This document shows, piece by piece, positions 1-7,700 of a stretch of DNA of 11,535 bases. The DNA comes from Paracoccaceae bacterium (GTDB taxonomy: Bacteria; Pseudomonadota; Alphaproteobacteria; Rhodobacterales; Rhodobacteraceae). The notes beneath the pieces were generated by a model. It was not told the DNA's origin. It saw nothing but the letters and a program-made list of their open reading frames with translations, and made no database searches. The stretch is from positions 1 through 11,535 of the forward strand of contig JAFGVZ010000140.1 of NCBI GenBank assembly GCA_016937725.1, in the 5' to 3' direction. The translations under genes and the position numbers were made by a program. Positions within the stretch are counted from its first letter, which is position 1. Each line of letters starts with the position of its first letter.

Positions 1-773
1 AGCAAGAACGGGACCGAGGTTTCGGGCCAGACGACCAAGTCCGGCTGGGCAGGAGCAAGCGATGCAGTCTGCGCCAGCATCCGCTCGAAGAAAAAGAGGG
101 CGCGGTCTTGGTCCCATTTTTGTTCTTGGGGCGCGTTGGGCTGGACAAGGCGCACCACTGGCCCCGAGGGCGCAGGCGTGTCGGGTAGGCGGGCCAGACC
201 CCATCCCCAACCGCCAGCCAAAAGCGCCAAAGCCGCAATGCCGCCAAATGCCCGCCCGCGCATCTTTGCCTGCGCGGGCAACACCATGACACCCAGAACC
301 AGCCCAGACAAAAGCCCCGCGCCGCCAAGGCTGGCAAGTTGCACAAGCGGCGTGTCGATCAGCACATGGCCCAGCATGGCCCATGGAAAGCCCGTGAACA
401 CCCAGCCGCGCAGCAGTTCCAGCGCCAGCAGCGCCACGGCCACCATGGCCGGACCGAAGCGCGCCACCAGCCCCGCCCCTGCCCAGAACAGCGCCATTCC
501 GCCCGCCATCAGCACCAGCGCGAACGGGGCCATCCAGCCATGGGCGACCGGGTTGATGAAGAATGGTTGAATGATCCACAACAGGGCAACGCCGAAATAC
601 CCGGCCCCGGCCAGCCAAAGCCAACGCATCGCAGCGCGTGGCGTGTCCGGCAGCAGCGTAAAAAGCCCCATACCTGCTAGAAGGGTTGCCCACCACCAGC
701 CCAGTGGCGCTTGCCCCAGCGCCATGACCGCGCCGAGGGCAGGCGCGGCCAGAAGCCGGGGGGGCAGGATCAT
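1..773 (-). CDS. lnt: Apolipoprotein N-acyltransferase, C-terminal half missing (window edge)
   Basis: Lnt adds the third acyl chain to the N-terminal cysteine of lipoproteins in the inner membrane, the last step of lipoprotein maturation. I translated 257 codons from ATG at 773. The first ~195 residues are several hydrophobic helices (about 8-41, 51-70, 78-105, 108-125, 145-165, 176-194). The nitrilase-type catalytic domain then begins with VRLVQPNAPQEQKW (207-220) and VVWPETSVP (247-255); E251 of WPE corresponds to the catalytic glutamate of the Glu-Lys-Cys triad. The Lys and Cys lie beyond the left edge, as the family is about 500 residues long. The start overlaps the stop of the CBS gene as ATGA (770-773) with no clear Shine-Dalgarno, so translational coupling is likely. 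Family assignment is firm from the motifs and from the conserved gene order. Confidence 0.95.
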   Translation of the reverse strand, partial: MILPPRLLAAPALGAVMALGQAPLGWWWATLLAGMGLFTLLPDTPRAAMRWLWLAGAGYFGVALLWIIQPFFINPVAHGWMAPFALVLMAGGMALFWAGAGLVARFGPAMVAVALLALELLRGWVFTGFPWAMLGHVLIDTPLVQLASLGGAGLLSGLVLGVMVLPAQAKMRGRAFGGIAALALLAGGWGWGLARLPDTPAPSGPVVRLVQPNAPQEQKWDQDRALFFFERMLAQTASLAPAQPDLVVWPETSVPFL

Positions 774-1633
774 TGTGCCGCGCTACGCGGCGTTTCGGGC
801 AGATGCACGCGCAACCGGCGAATGCGCCGCGGGTCGGCGTCAATCACCTCGAACTCCAGACCCGAAGGATGCGCGATCACCTCTCCGCGCACGGGGACAT
901 GGCCTGTCAGCACGAAGACCAGCCCACCCAGCGTGTCGACCTCTTCATCCAGATCGGCATCGGCCAGCGGAATGCCAAGCATGTCTTCCAGCTCTTCCAG
1001 CGTGGCGCGCGCATCGGCCATGTAGGTTGACTCATCGATCTTTTGGATGGTCACCTCGTCTTCGGTGTCGTGTTCATCCTCGATCTCGCCCACCACCTGT
1101 TCCAGCAGGTCTTCGATCGTGACCAGACCATCCACACCGCCATATTCGTCGATCACCAGCGCCATATGCGAGCGTTCGGCCTGCATCTTGCGCAACAGCA
1201 CCGACAAGGGCATCGAGGGTGGCACATAAAGGATCGGACGCAACAGGGGCGCAAGGTCCAGCTCATGATGGCCATTGAAGCCGTAATGCAGTGCCAGATC
1301 CTTCAGCAGCAACAGGCCCATGGGCTTGTCGAGCGTGTCTTCATAAACCGGGATGCGGGAATAGCCCGAATTGCGAAATTCCGCGACAATGTCTTTCAGG
1401 CTGGCATCGTGGTTCAGGGCCACGATCTCCGCCTTGGGAACGGCCACATCTTCCACGCGCATGCGCTGCAAATTGGCCAAGCCCGGCAAGGTTCGCCCAA
1501 GGCGCTCGCCTTGCCCATCGGCATCGTCGGGAGAGAATGCATCGAACAAGCGGCTGAACAGCCCCCTAGGTTCGGAATCGGTTACGTCTTGCGCGCTATG
1601 CGCCGCGCTAGATCCGTCTGTCGTGTCGCCCAT
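770..1633 (-). CDS. CBS-pair protein with CorC/HlyC domain (hemolysin family, YbeX-like)
   Basis: A 287-residue soluble protein with a low-complexity N-terminus (1-50), a tandem CBS pair (about 60-118 with YSRIPVYED, and 128-183 with MALVIDEYGGVDGLVTIEDLLEQVVGEIEDE) and a C-terminal CorC/HlyC transporter-associated domain (about 197-279, with the DTLGGLVF motif at 233-240). It has no DUF21 membrane domain, as in E. coli YbeX/CorC. CBS pairs bind adenine nucleotides. The family has been linked to Mg/Co efflux and, for YbeX, to ribosome metabolism; the exact role here is inferred from its neighbours phoH and ybeY upstream and lnt downstream. ATG at 1633 follows AAAGGA at a 4-5 nt spacing and lies only 15 nt after the ybeY stop, so all four genes are probably one operon. 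Confidence 0.93.
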   Translation of the reverse strand: MGDTTDGSSAAHSAQDVTDSEPRGLFSRLFDAFSPDDADGQGERLGRTLPGLANLQRMRVEDVAVPKAEIVALNHDASLKDIVAEFRNSGYSRIPVYEDTLDKPMGLLLLKDLALHYGFNGHHELDLAPLLRPILYVPPSMPLSVLLRKMQAERSHMALVIDEYGGVDGLVTIEDLLEQVVGEIEDEHDTEDEVTIQKIDESTYMADARATLEELEDMLGIPLADADLDEEVDTLGGLVFVLTGHVPVRGEVIAHPSGLEFEVIDADPRRIRRLRVHLPETPRSAAQ

Positions 1634-1648
1634 TGGTCCTTTCCGGCA

Positions 1649-2176
1649 TTACGAGGGCACACCGGCCCCCAAGTCATATGGGTTTTGCACGCCCATGCTG
1701 GCAAGTATCGCGATTTCGGTTTCTTCCATCAACGCGGCATCTTTGTCACGGATATGGTCATATCCCAAAAGATGTAACACGGAATGAACGACCAGATGCA
1801 ACAGATGCGCGCTCGAGGCTTTGTCTTGGTCAAGCGCTTCGCGCAAGCAGGTCTCATAGGCGAGCGCGATATTGCCAAGTGATTCGGGGTCTTCGGGGTC
1901 GCCTTCGGGGGGCAGGTCGGGCAAGCCGCCATCCTCTTCTGCCGACAGGTCCCAAGCGGGCCAACTCAGCACATTGGTCGGCACTGCCTTGGCGCGAAAC
2001 TGCGCGTTCAGTTCTGCAATGCGCGCATCGTTGCAGGCAAGGCAGGCAATCTCATACTCGGCAGCGGGCAAGTCCAGATATGCAAGCGTGGCGCGCGCGG
2101 CGCGCTCTGCCAGATCGTGCAGCGCGGTCAGGTCCCAATCACCGCCCTCATGCACAAGGTCAATCAGGTCAGCCAC
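1649..2176 (-). CDS. ybeY: Endoribonuclease YbeY (rRNA maturation factor), GTG start
   Basis: YbeY is a zinc-dependent single-strand endoribonuclease that acts in 16S rRNA 3' end maturation and late 30S quality control. The 175-residue product carries the signature histidines H131, H135 and H141 (HSVLHLLGYDH, pattern Hx3Hx5H) and the conserved LNAQFR motif with R61. Residues 76-99 are an acidic, proline-rich insertion between the NVLSWP strand and the GNIAL strand. I chose GTG at 2176, which overlaps the phoH stop by 8 nt. GAGGA (complement of 2182-2186) sits 5 nt before it, and the protein then begins VADLIDLVHEGGDW as expected for the first strand. An upstream in-frame ATG at 2197 has no ribosome binding site and would extend 7 residues into phoH. 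The usual glycine after the first histidine of the motif is serine here. Confidence 0.94.
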   Translation of the reverse strand: MADLIDLVHEGGDWDLTALHDLAERAARATLAYLDLPAAEYEIACLACNDARIAELNAQFRAKAVPTNVLSWPAWDLSAEEDGGLPDLPPEGDPEDPESLGNIALAYETCLREALDQDKASSAHLLHLVVHSVLHLLGYDHIRDKDAALMEETEIAILASMGVQNPYDLGAGVPS

Positions 2177-3167
2177 CCGATTCCTCGTCTTTTTCATAGG
2201 CACGGATAATGCGGGCCACCAGCGGGTGGCGCACCACGTCGGACGAGGTGAAATAGCTAAAGCGGATGCCCTCGACGCCTTCCAGAATGCGCTCGGCGGC
2301 ACGCAGGCCCGATTGCACGCCGCGTGGCAAATCCACTTGGCTGCGGTCGCCGGTGATCACCATGCGCGATCCTTCGCCAAGGCGTGTCAGGAACATTTTC
2401 ATCTGCATTTCGGTGGCGTTCTGCGCTTCGTCCAGCAGCACAAACGCATTCGACAGCGTGCGCCCGCGCATGAAGGCTAAGGGCGCAATCTCGATTCGGC
2501 GTTCTTCAATCAGTTTTTGCAATTGCTTGCCGGGCAGGAAATCATTCAACGCGTCGTAAAGCGGCTGCATATAGGGGTCGACTTTTTCCTTCATGTCACC
2601 GGGCAGAAAGCCCAGACGCTCACCCGCTTCCACGGCCGGGCGCGACAGGATGATCTTATCGACATGGCCATCGGCAAACATCTGCACGGCGGCGGCAACC
2701 GCGATATAGGTCTTGCCGGTGCCCGCAGGGCCAATGCCGAAATTCAGCTCGCATTCCAGCAACGCGCGGGTATAGGCCTGCTGCGCTTCGGTGCGTGGGA
2801 TGACCGATTTCTTGCGCGTGCGCAGTTCCAGACGACCTGCGCGGAACATCTCCATCTGTTCAGGCGCGGCAATATCGGCGTTGCCCAGGCGGATCAGCGC
2901 GGCAATGTCGCCATGTTCCAGCGTGCCGCGTTCCTGCACCATCTGATACATCGCGCGCAGCACATCGGCGGCTTCAGTGCGGGCGTCGCCCATCACCGCA
3001 AGCTGGTTTCCTCGGCGCACGATCTGCACGCCAAGCTGGCTTTCGACCTGAGTGAGGTTGCGGTCATATTCGCCACACAATTCCACCAGCAGGCGGTTAT
3101 CGGCAAATTCCAGATGCAGTGTCGCATCTACTTCCCCGGCAACGGGGGTCGCGGTGCTGATACCCAA
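2169..3167 (-). CDS. phoH: PhoH family NTPase (YbeZ-like), TTG start
   Basis: A 332-residue P-loop ATPase of the PhoH/YbeZ family, whose RecA-like domain resembles the helicase SF1 core and which works with YbeY in RNA and ribosome metabolism. Residues 1-105 are the N-terminal KH-like region. The ATPase domain has Walker A GPAGTGKT (146-153), the SRPAVEAGERLGFLPGD motif (175-191), Walker B FVLLDEAQN (242-250) and the sensor-like MVITGDRSQVDLP (269-281). The start is TTG at 3167: an in-frame stop lies 27 nt upstream, the nearer ATG at 3180 is out of frame, and GGGAG (complement of 3174-3178) is 6 nt before the TTG. It heads the phoH-ybeY-CBS-lnt operon. The miaB gene that commonly precedes this cluster is absent; a membrane-protein gene with its own terminator stands there instead. 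Confidence 0.95.
   Translation of the reverse strand: MGISTATPVAGEVDATLHLEFADNRLLVELCGEYDRNLTQVESQLGVQIVRRGNQLAVMGDARTEAADVLRAMYQMVQERGTLEHGDIAALIRLGNADIAAPEQMEMFRAGRLELRTRKKSVIPRTEAQQAYTRALLECELNFGIGPAGTGKTYIAVAAAVQMFADGHVDKIILSRPAVEAGERLGFLPGDMKEKVDPYMQPLYDALNDFLPGKQLQKLIEERRIEIAPLAFMRGRTLSNAFVLLDEAQNATEMQMKMFLTRLGEGSRMVITGDRSQVDLPRGVQSGLRAAERILEGVEGIRFSYFTSSDVVRHPLVARIIRAYEKDEESGG
2174..2186 (-). promoter_or_regulatory. Ribosome binding site deciding the GTG start of ybeY
   Basis: GAGGA (2186-2182 read on the minus strand) lies 5 nt before the GTG at 2176-2174, inside the last codons of phoH. This supports translational coupling of the two genes and the GTG start over the ATG at 2197. Confidence 0.65.
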
Positions 3168-3178
3168 GCGGGTCTCCC
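3165..3178 (-). promoter_or_regulatory. Ribosome binding site deciding the TTG start of phoH
   Basis: Read on the minus strand, GGGAG (3178-3174) is followed by 6 nt and then TTG (3167-3165). No in-frame ATG or GTG lies between this point and the upstream in-frame TGA, which fixes TTG as the most reasonable start. Confidence 0.65.
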
Positions 3179-3314
3179 ATTCAATGGCGCTTCACCTTAT
3201 GTAATGCTGCCAATCGCGCCGCCCAGTTGCAAGCATTCTTTCCTGCGCTGGTGGGATTTTGCCCACAAGATGGGCGGCATTGTCACAAGCCCTCCGCAAG
3301 ATATTGAGCATGCA

Positions 3315-3348
3315 TGAAAAAAACGCGCGGCCAAGCTGGCCGCGCGTT
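3315..3348 (-). terminator. Rho-independent terminator of the membrane-protein gene
   Basis: A perfect 12-bp stem (arms 3322-3333 and 3337-3348, AACGCGCGGCCA pairing with TGGCCGCGCGTT) with a 3-nt loop, followed on the minus strand by seven T residues (complement of 3317-3323). It begins about 20 nt after the stop of the gene at 3369-4574. It separates that gene from phoH, which therefore needs its own promoter in 3168-3314. I see no convincing -35/-10 pair there; TTGCAA near 3230 and TACATA near 3200 are the only suggestive boxes. Confidence 0.88.
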
Positions 3349-3368
3349 CGCAATTCCTTTGGTCAGAC

Positions 3369-4574
3369 TTATTCCGCCGGAACCGGGGCTGCACCTTTGG
3401 GCGTGCCGAAATGGCGGCGGTTCAGCAGCAGCACCATCCAGATCATCGAAAACTGGGCGGCAATCGCCAGCAGGGTCAAAGACCAATAGCCCATGCCGAA
3501 TTTCTCGATGACGCCAGCTTTCACCAGCCCATTGTTGATGAAGAAATGCAGCATCACGGACAAGGCCACGCCGGGGCAGATCAGGGCATAGGACCCGGCA
3601 GAGTTTTCGGACCCGAACAGGAAGCGCTTTGCATAGCCTTGCTTGACCAGCACCATGCCACCAAACAACAGCACTGCAACTTGCGTGGCCAGCAGTTTCG
3701 AGGTCAGGGCCAGCGTCGCGCCGTCGCCTTCATTTGCGCCGAAATGGACATGCAGACCATAGGCTTGGCGCATCATCAAGATGCCCAGAACCGTCAGCAG
3801 CGGCACGATAATCAGCAACGTTGGTGCGGTTTCGGCATTGGCGCCGTTTTCCATCATCGAACGTAGGCCAAGCACCAAGCCGACAGCGGCGATCAGAGCG
3901 CTCGTCATCAGGAAGAAGGTCGAGATGACAATGGCCGTGCCAGCAACGGTGGCGTTGGTGCTCATTGCGGCAGGGGCTGCCATGCCGACACCGACCATTG
4001 CCAAAGCAAAGGCTGGCAGGATCTGGCCGAAATTGTTGTTGGCCGCGCAGTTAAAGCCGCCCTCGGTCATGACGCGGCCAAGGAAGCTGCCATATTGCAT
4101 AAGCGCCAGCACACCGATGGCCAGAAAAGCGATCAAGGCCAGAGGGAACAGGTATTCCACGATGGACCACAGGCCGGGCACAAAGACCAGCCCAAGAATG
4201 AACCCGCCATTTACGGCCATGGCCAGCGCCAGCGGCATGGCCAGAATTTGGCTGTGCGCGTTGGTCTTGGCGAATGTCTTGAAGGCTTCAGTTTTGCGCC
4301 ACGCGCTGTAGCGTTGCAGGTTCCAGACCAGCAGCTTGATGTTCTGGAACGCGAAAAATGCGATCCCGGCCATTGCGGCCACGATCATGGCTTGTGTGGC
4401 TGGGTTGCCAGCAGAGAACGCGGCCATGATGTCTTCGAACACTGGAACCGTCTTGCCGGGATGCGGAATCCAGAACATCAGCCACATGAAGAAGGTCACC
4501 GTCAGGCCGCCTGCACCCAGCGAAGCCAGGAAGTAGAGCGGCGAATAGGTGTCGGATGGTTTTGCGGTCGGCAT
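3369..4574 (-). CDS. Polytopic membrane protein, probably TsoY-type (seleno)protein family, Cys form
   Basis: A 401-residue integral membrane protein with about ten hydrophobic segments (roughly 13-36, 61-79, 106-134, 138-160, 184-206, 209-236, 250-268, 288-309, 327-348, 362-385). Its start, DSYSPLYFLASLGAGGL-like with PHPGK at 38-41, and the polar motif FNCAANNNFGQ (174-184, C176) recall the family I know as TsoY (seleno)proteins, in which some members carry selenocysteine. That name is from memory and not verified. The ten-helix plan is also compatible with TDT/SLAC1-like channels, another reading. Substrate and function are unknown. ATG at 4574 follows AGGAGGG with 4 nt spacing, a very strong site. 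The gene is monocistronic: terminator behind it, divergent smc before it, and an AT-rich palindrome overlapping its likely promoter, which suggests repressor control. Confidence 0.55.
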   Translation of the reverse strand: MPTAKPSDTYSPLYFLASLGAGGLTVTFFMWLMFWIPHPGKTVPVFEDIMAAFSAGNPATQAMIVAAMAGIAFFAFQNIKLLVWNLQRYSAWRKTEAFKTFAKTNAHSQILAMPLALAMAVNGGFILGLVFVPGLWSIVEYLFPLALIAFLAIGVLALMQYGSFLGRVMTEGGFNCAANNNFGQILPAFALAMVGVGMAAPAAMSTNATVAGTAIVISTFFLMTSALIAAVGLVLGLRSMMENGANAETAPTLLIIVPLLTVLGILMMRQAYGLHVHFGANEGDGATLALTSKLLATQVAVLLFGGMVLVKQGYAKRFLFGSENSAGSYALICPGVALSVMLHFFINNGLVKAGVIEKFGMGYWSLTLLAIAAQFSMIWMVLLLNRRHFGTPKGAAPVPAE

Positions 4575-4586
4575 GGTGCCCTCCTA

Positions 4587-4615
4587 TCATATTTATAAAT
4601 ATGAATATGAATATG
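4587..4615. promoter_or_regulatory. AT-rich palindrome with tandem ATATGA repeats, candidate operator
   Basis: TCATATTTATAAATATGA (4587-4604) is a perfect 18-bp palindrome. Its right end merges into tandem ATATGA hexamers (4599-4604, 4605-4610, partial 4611-4615). It lies directly before the ribosome binding site of the membrane-protein gene. On the minus strand a weak -35 (TTCGAC, complement of 4621-4626) is 17 nt from CATATT (complement of 4598-4603), so the palindrome would cover the -10 region. Such AT-rich palindromes are typical of ArsR-family repressors, including the sulfide-sensing BigR/SqrR group. The regulator itself is not in the window, so the identity is inference. Confidence 0.6.
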
Positions 4616-4618
4616 TTG

Positions 4619-4640
4619 CTGTCGAATTGCACTGCGACAG
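4619..4640. repeat. Short inverted repeat in the divergent promoter region
   Basis: CTGTCG (4619-4624) and CGACAG (4635-4640) are perfect 6-bp inverted arms around a 10-nt centre containing TTGCACT. The same TTGCACT heptamer recurs at 4696-4702 within the DnaA-box pair. It could be a regulator site or chance; no further support is visible. Confidence 0.35.
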
Positions 4641-4685
4641 GCCGTCGCATGTGCTGCGTGGTTTTCGGGCCGTTGGTGCATATCT

Positions 4686-4710
4686 TGTGGATAAGTTGCA
4701 CTTGTCCACA
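4686..4710. promoter_or_regulatory. Two facing DnaA-box-like sequences upstream of smc
   Basis: TGTGGATAA (4686-4694) is the exact complement of the consensus DnaA box TTATCCACA. TTGTCCACA (4702-4710) on the plus strand differs from it at one position. The two form an inverted pair with 7 nt between them, part of a near-perfect 10-bp inverted repeat with loop TTGCA. They lie 75-99 bp before the smc start. DnaA is a replication initiator that also regulates transcription at such boxes. Binding here is inferred from sequence only. Confidence 0.55.
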
Positions 4711-4727
4711 TCATCTTGAAATACGGC

Positions 4728-4784
4728 TTGACTCCGCGCCTGAGGGATTGGCACGGTTGCAAGTGTTTGTAACCCCGGTGGTCC
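4728..4784 (+). promoter_or_regulatory. Likely smc promoter/leader region (poorly defined)
   Basis: TTGACT at 4728-4733 is the best -35 candidate for smc, but no good -10 hexamer stands at the right distance. The leader ends with GGTGG (4777-4781), a weak ribosome binding site 3 nt before the ATG at 4785. The promoter could equally start from a non-sigma-70 type element. Confidence 0.3.
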
Positions 4785-7700
4785 ATGCAGTTTACCCGCC
4801 TGCGCTTGAACGGCTTCAAAAGTTTTGTCGACCCGACGGATCTGATTATCCATCCGGGCCTGACAGGGGTTGTCGGGCCGAATGGCTGCGGCAAGTCGAA
4901 CCTGTTGGAAGCGCTGCGCTGGGTCATGGGCGAGAATCGCGCCAGCGCCATGCGCGGCTCTGGTATGGAAGACGTGATCTTCGCGGGCACCGACAGCCGC
5001 GCGGCGCGGCACTTTGCCGAAGTCACGCTTCATCTGGACAATTCGCAACGCCTTGCGCCTGCCGGCTTCAACGATGCCGACACTCTGGAAATTGTGCGCC
5101 GTATCACGCGCGACGCGGGCAGCGCTTACCGGATTAACGGTCGCGATGTGCGCGCGCGCGATGTGCAGATGTTGTTCGCAGATGCCTCGACCGGCGCGCA
5201 TAGCCCCGCGCTGGTGCGGCAAGGGCAGATTTCGGAACTCATCAACGCCAAGCCCAAAGCGCGGCGGCGCATTCTGGAAGAAGCGGCGGGCATTTCCGGC
5301 CTTTACCAGCGGCGGCACGAGGCCGAGCTGCGCCTGCGCGCCACCGAGACCAATCTGGAACGCCTGCGCGATGTGGTTGAGCAATTGGCGGGCCAGCTTG
5401 CCAGCCTTGCGCGGCAGGCCAAGCAAGCCGAACGTTACCGCAAGATCGGGGCAGAGCTGCGCCAAACCGAAGGCGTGCTGCTTTTCTTGCGCTGGCGCGA
5501 GGCAGATCTCGCGCGGGCCGATGCTGACAGCCGCCTGCGTGCAGCCCTGACAGCGCTTGCACAGGCAGAGGCGGCCGCGTCAGAGGCCGCGCGGACACGC
5601 GAACAGACGCAAGAAGCTCTTGGCCCCTTGCGCGAAGAGGCGGCCATAGCGGGGGCTGTGCGCCAGCGTCTTGCGGTCGAGCGTCAGACGCTCGACGCCG
5701 AAACCGACCGTGCCACCGCGCAGCTTCGCAGCTTGCGCGCCCGGATCGCGCAGCTTGAGCAGGACATCGCCCGCGAAGAGGCATTGAACACCGACGCGCA
5801 TGACACGATCGCCCAGTTGCAAGCCGAACAGGCCGATCTGGCGCAGGCCGAGGACGGGGCAGAGGCGCGCCAGCAACAGGCAGAGGAGGAGGCAGAGACC
5901 TGCGCCCGCACACTCGCGCAGGCAGAGGCAGATCATGCCGCCGCGACCCAAGACCTTGCCCGCCAAAACGCACAGGCCGACAGCGTCAAGCGCGCGCTGG
6001 ACGACGCCACTCGCCTAGAGGCACACGCGCGGGAACAGGCCGAACGCGCGGCTGCCGCGCAAACAGAGGCCGTGAACGCTCTGGTGCAAGCAACCCGCGC
6101 CTTGGCCACAGCAGAGGATGACACGCGCGAAGCCGAAGACTTGGCCGCCCGCACCGAGGCTGCATTGTCGGAAACCGAAGCCGCCCGTGCAGAGGCGCAA
6201 ACCGCCGAGAGCGCCGCCCGCGCGGCGCTGTCCGATGCCGAAGGCACGGCCCGCAGCCTGCGCGCCGAAGAGGCGTCGCTGGCGAAGCTGGTCGCACGCG
6301 ACAGTGGCTCGGGCGCGCAACTTCTGGACGCGTTGCGCGTGGCGCCCGGATATGAGCAAGCCTTGGGCGCGGCGCTGGCCGATGATCTGCGTCATCCGAT
6401 GGCGGGTGGCGGCTCTGGCTGGGTCGATCTGCCCGACTATGACCAAAGCGCGCCCTTGCTACAGGGGGCCGCGCCCCTTGCGCCTTTTGTCACGGGCAGC
6501 GCGGCCCTTGCGCGGCGCTTGGGCCAGACCGGCATCGTGACGCCAGACCAAGGCCGCGCTTTGCACGCCGAGCTAAAGCCCGGCCAAAGGTTGGTCACGA
6601 TGGCGGGCGACCTATGGCGTTGGGACGGGCTTTATATCGCGGCGAAAGACGCGTCCAGCAGCACTGCGCTGCGCCTGCAACAGCGCAACCAGTTGTCCGC
6701 TCTGCGCGGCGAAGTGCGGCAGGCAGAGGCGGGTTTGACCGAGCTTGCACAAACCCATGCCGCCCGAAAATCCCGACTCGACGCGCTGGCAGGCGCAGAG
6801 CGGCAGGCGCGCGAGGCGCGCCGCGCGGCAGAGGGGCGGTTGAGTGATGCAGCGCGTGCGGCCTCGCGGGCGCAGGCCGCACGCGACATGGCGGCATCAA
6901 AGCGTGAAAGTGCTGTCGCGCTAACCGACCGCGCACGCACAGAGCTTGCCGATCTGACCGAACGGTTGGCCACGCTGCGCGCATCCCAAAGCGCGCTGCC
7001 TGACCTTGGCCAATTGCGCCTGACGGTGGACCGTCTGGCCGCAAAGGTGGCCGAAGCCCGCGCCGAAACCGTCAGCGCGCGTGGTGTGGCCGAGGGTTTG
7101 CGCCGCGACAGCACCGCGCGGGCCAAGCGCGCGCAAGAGATTGCCAAGGCGCTGGTAGGCTGGCAGGGGCGGTTGGGAAATGCCTCTGCCCGCGTGGCGG
7201 AACTGACCGAGCGCCGCGACGAGGCCGCGCGCCGCCTGAAAGCTGCGCAAGACGCACCCGCGGCTTTGGCGCAAAAAGCCGAACGCCTTCAGCATGAAAT
7301 CAGCCGTGCAGAGGCCCGCGCCGCTGCCGCTGAGGATGCGCTGAAAGCGGGCGAAGCCGCCGCCCGCAGCGCCGCCGAGGTCGAGCGCGACACCACACGC
7401 GCCAGCAGTGACGCGCGCGAAGCCCGCGCCCGCGCAGAAGCGCAGCGAGAAGCAGCGCAAGACGCAGCCCGAAGCGCCACCGCCCGGATTGACGAAGAGC
7501 TAGAGACGACCCCACAGGCGTTGTTGCACGAGCTTGAGATCGACACCGAGGCTTTGCCCGCAATCGCTACGCTGGAAGAAAGTCTTACGCGGTTGCGGCG
7601 CGCACGAGAGTCCTTGGGCGCGGTCAACCTGCGCGCCGAGGAAGACGCGCGCGACGTGCAGGCCGAACATGACACGCTGGTGCGGGAAATGGCCGATCTG

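Noticed and set aside
571..1122. Open frames of 100-250 codons on the plus strand across 62-1787
   Set aside because: They are antisense shadows of lnt, the CBS gene and ybeY in high-GC DNA, with low-complexity Arg/Pro/Ala-rich or Gln/His-rich products.
3249..3275. Small inverted repeat GTGGG/CCCAC upstream of phoH
   Set aside because: Only a 5-bp stem with no T-tract or match to a known leader element; likely chance.
4587..4710. AT-rich repeats plus DnaA boxes as a replication origin
   Set aside because: Only two boxes, no box cluster and none of the usual origin genes (dnaA, parAB, hemE, repABC) nearby; a regulatory reading is simpler.
5480..7480. Repetitive look of the smc middle (many GCAGAGG/GCGCGC words)
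   Set aside because: Explained by the Ala/Glu/Arg-rich heptads of the SMC coiled coil; no exact tandem repeat unit seen.
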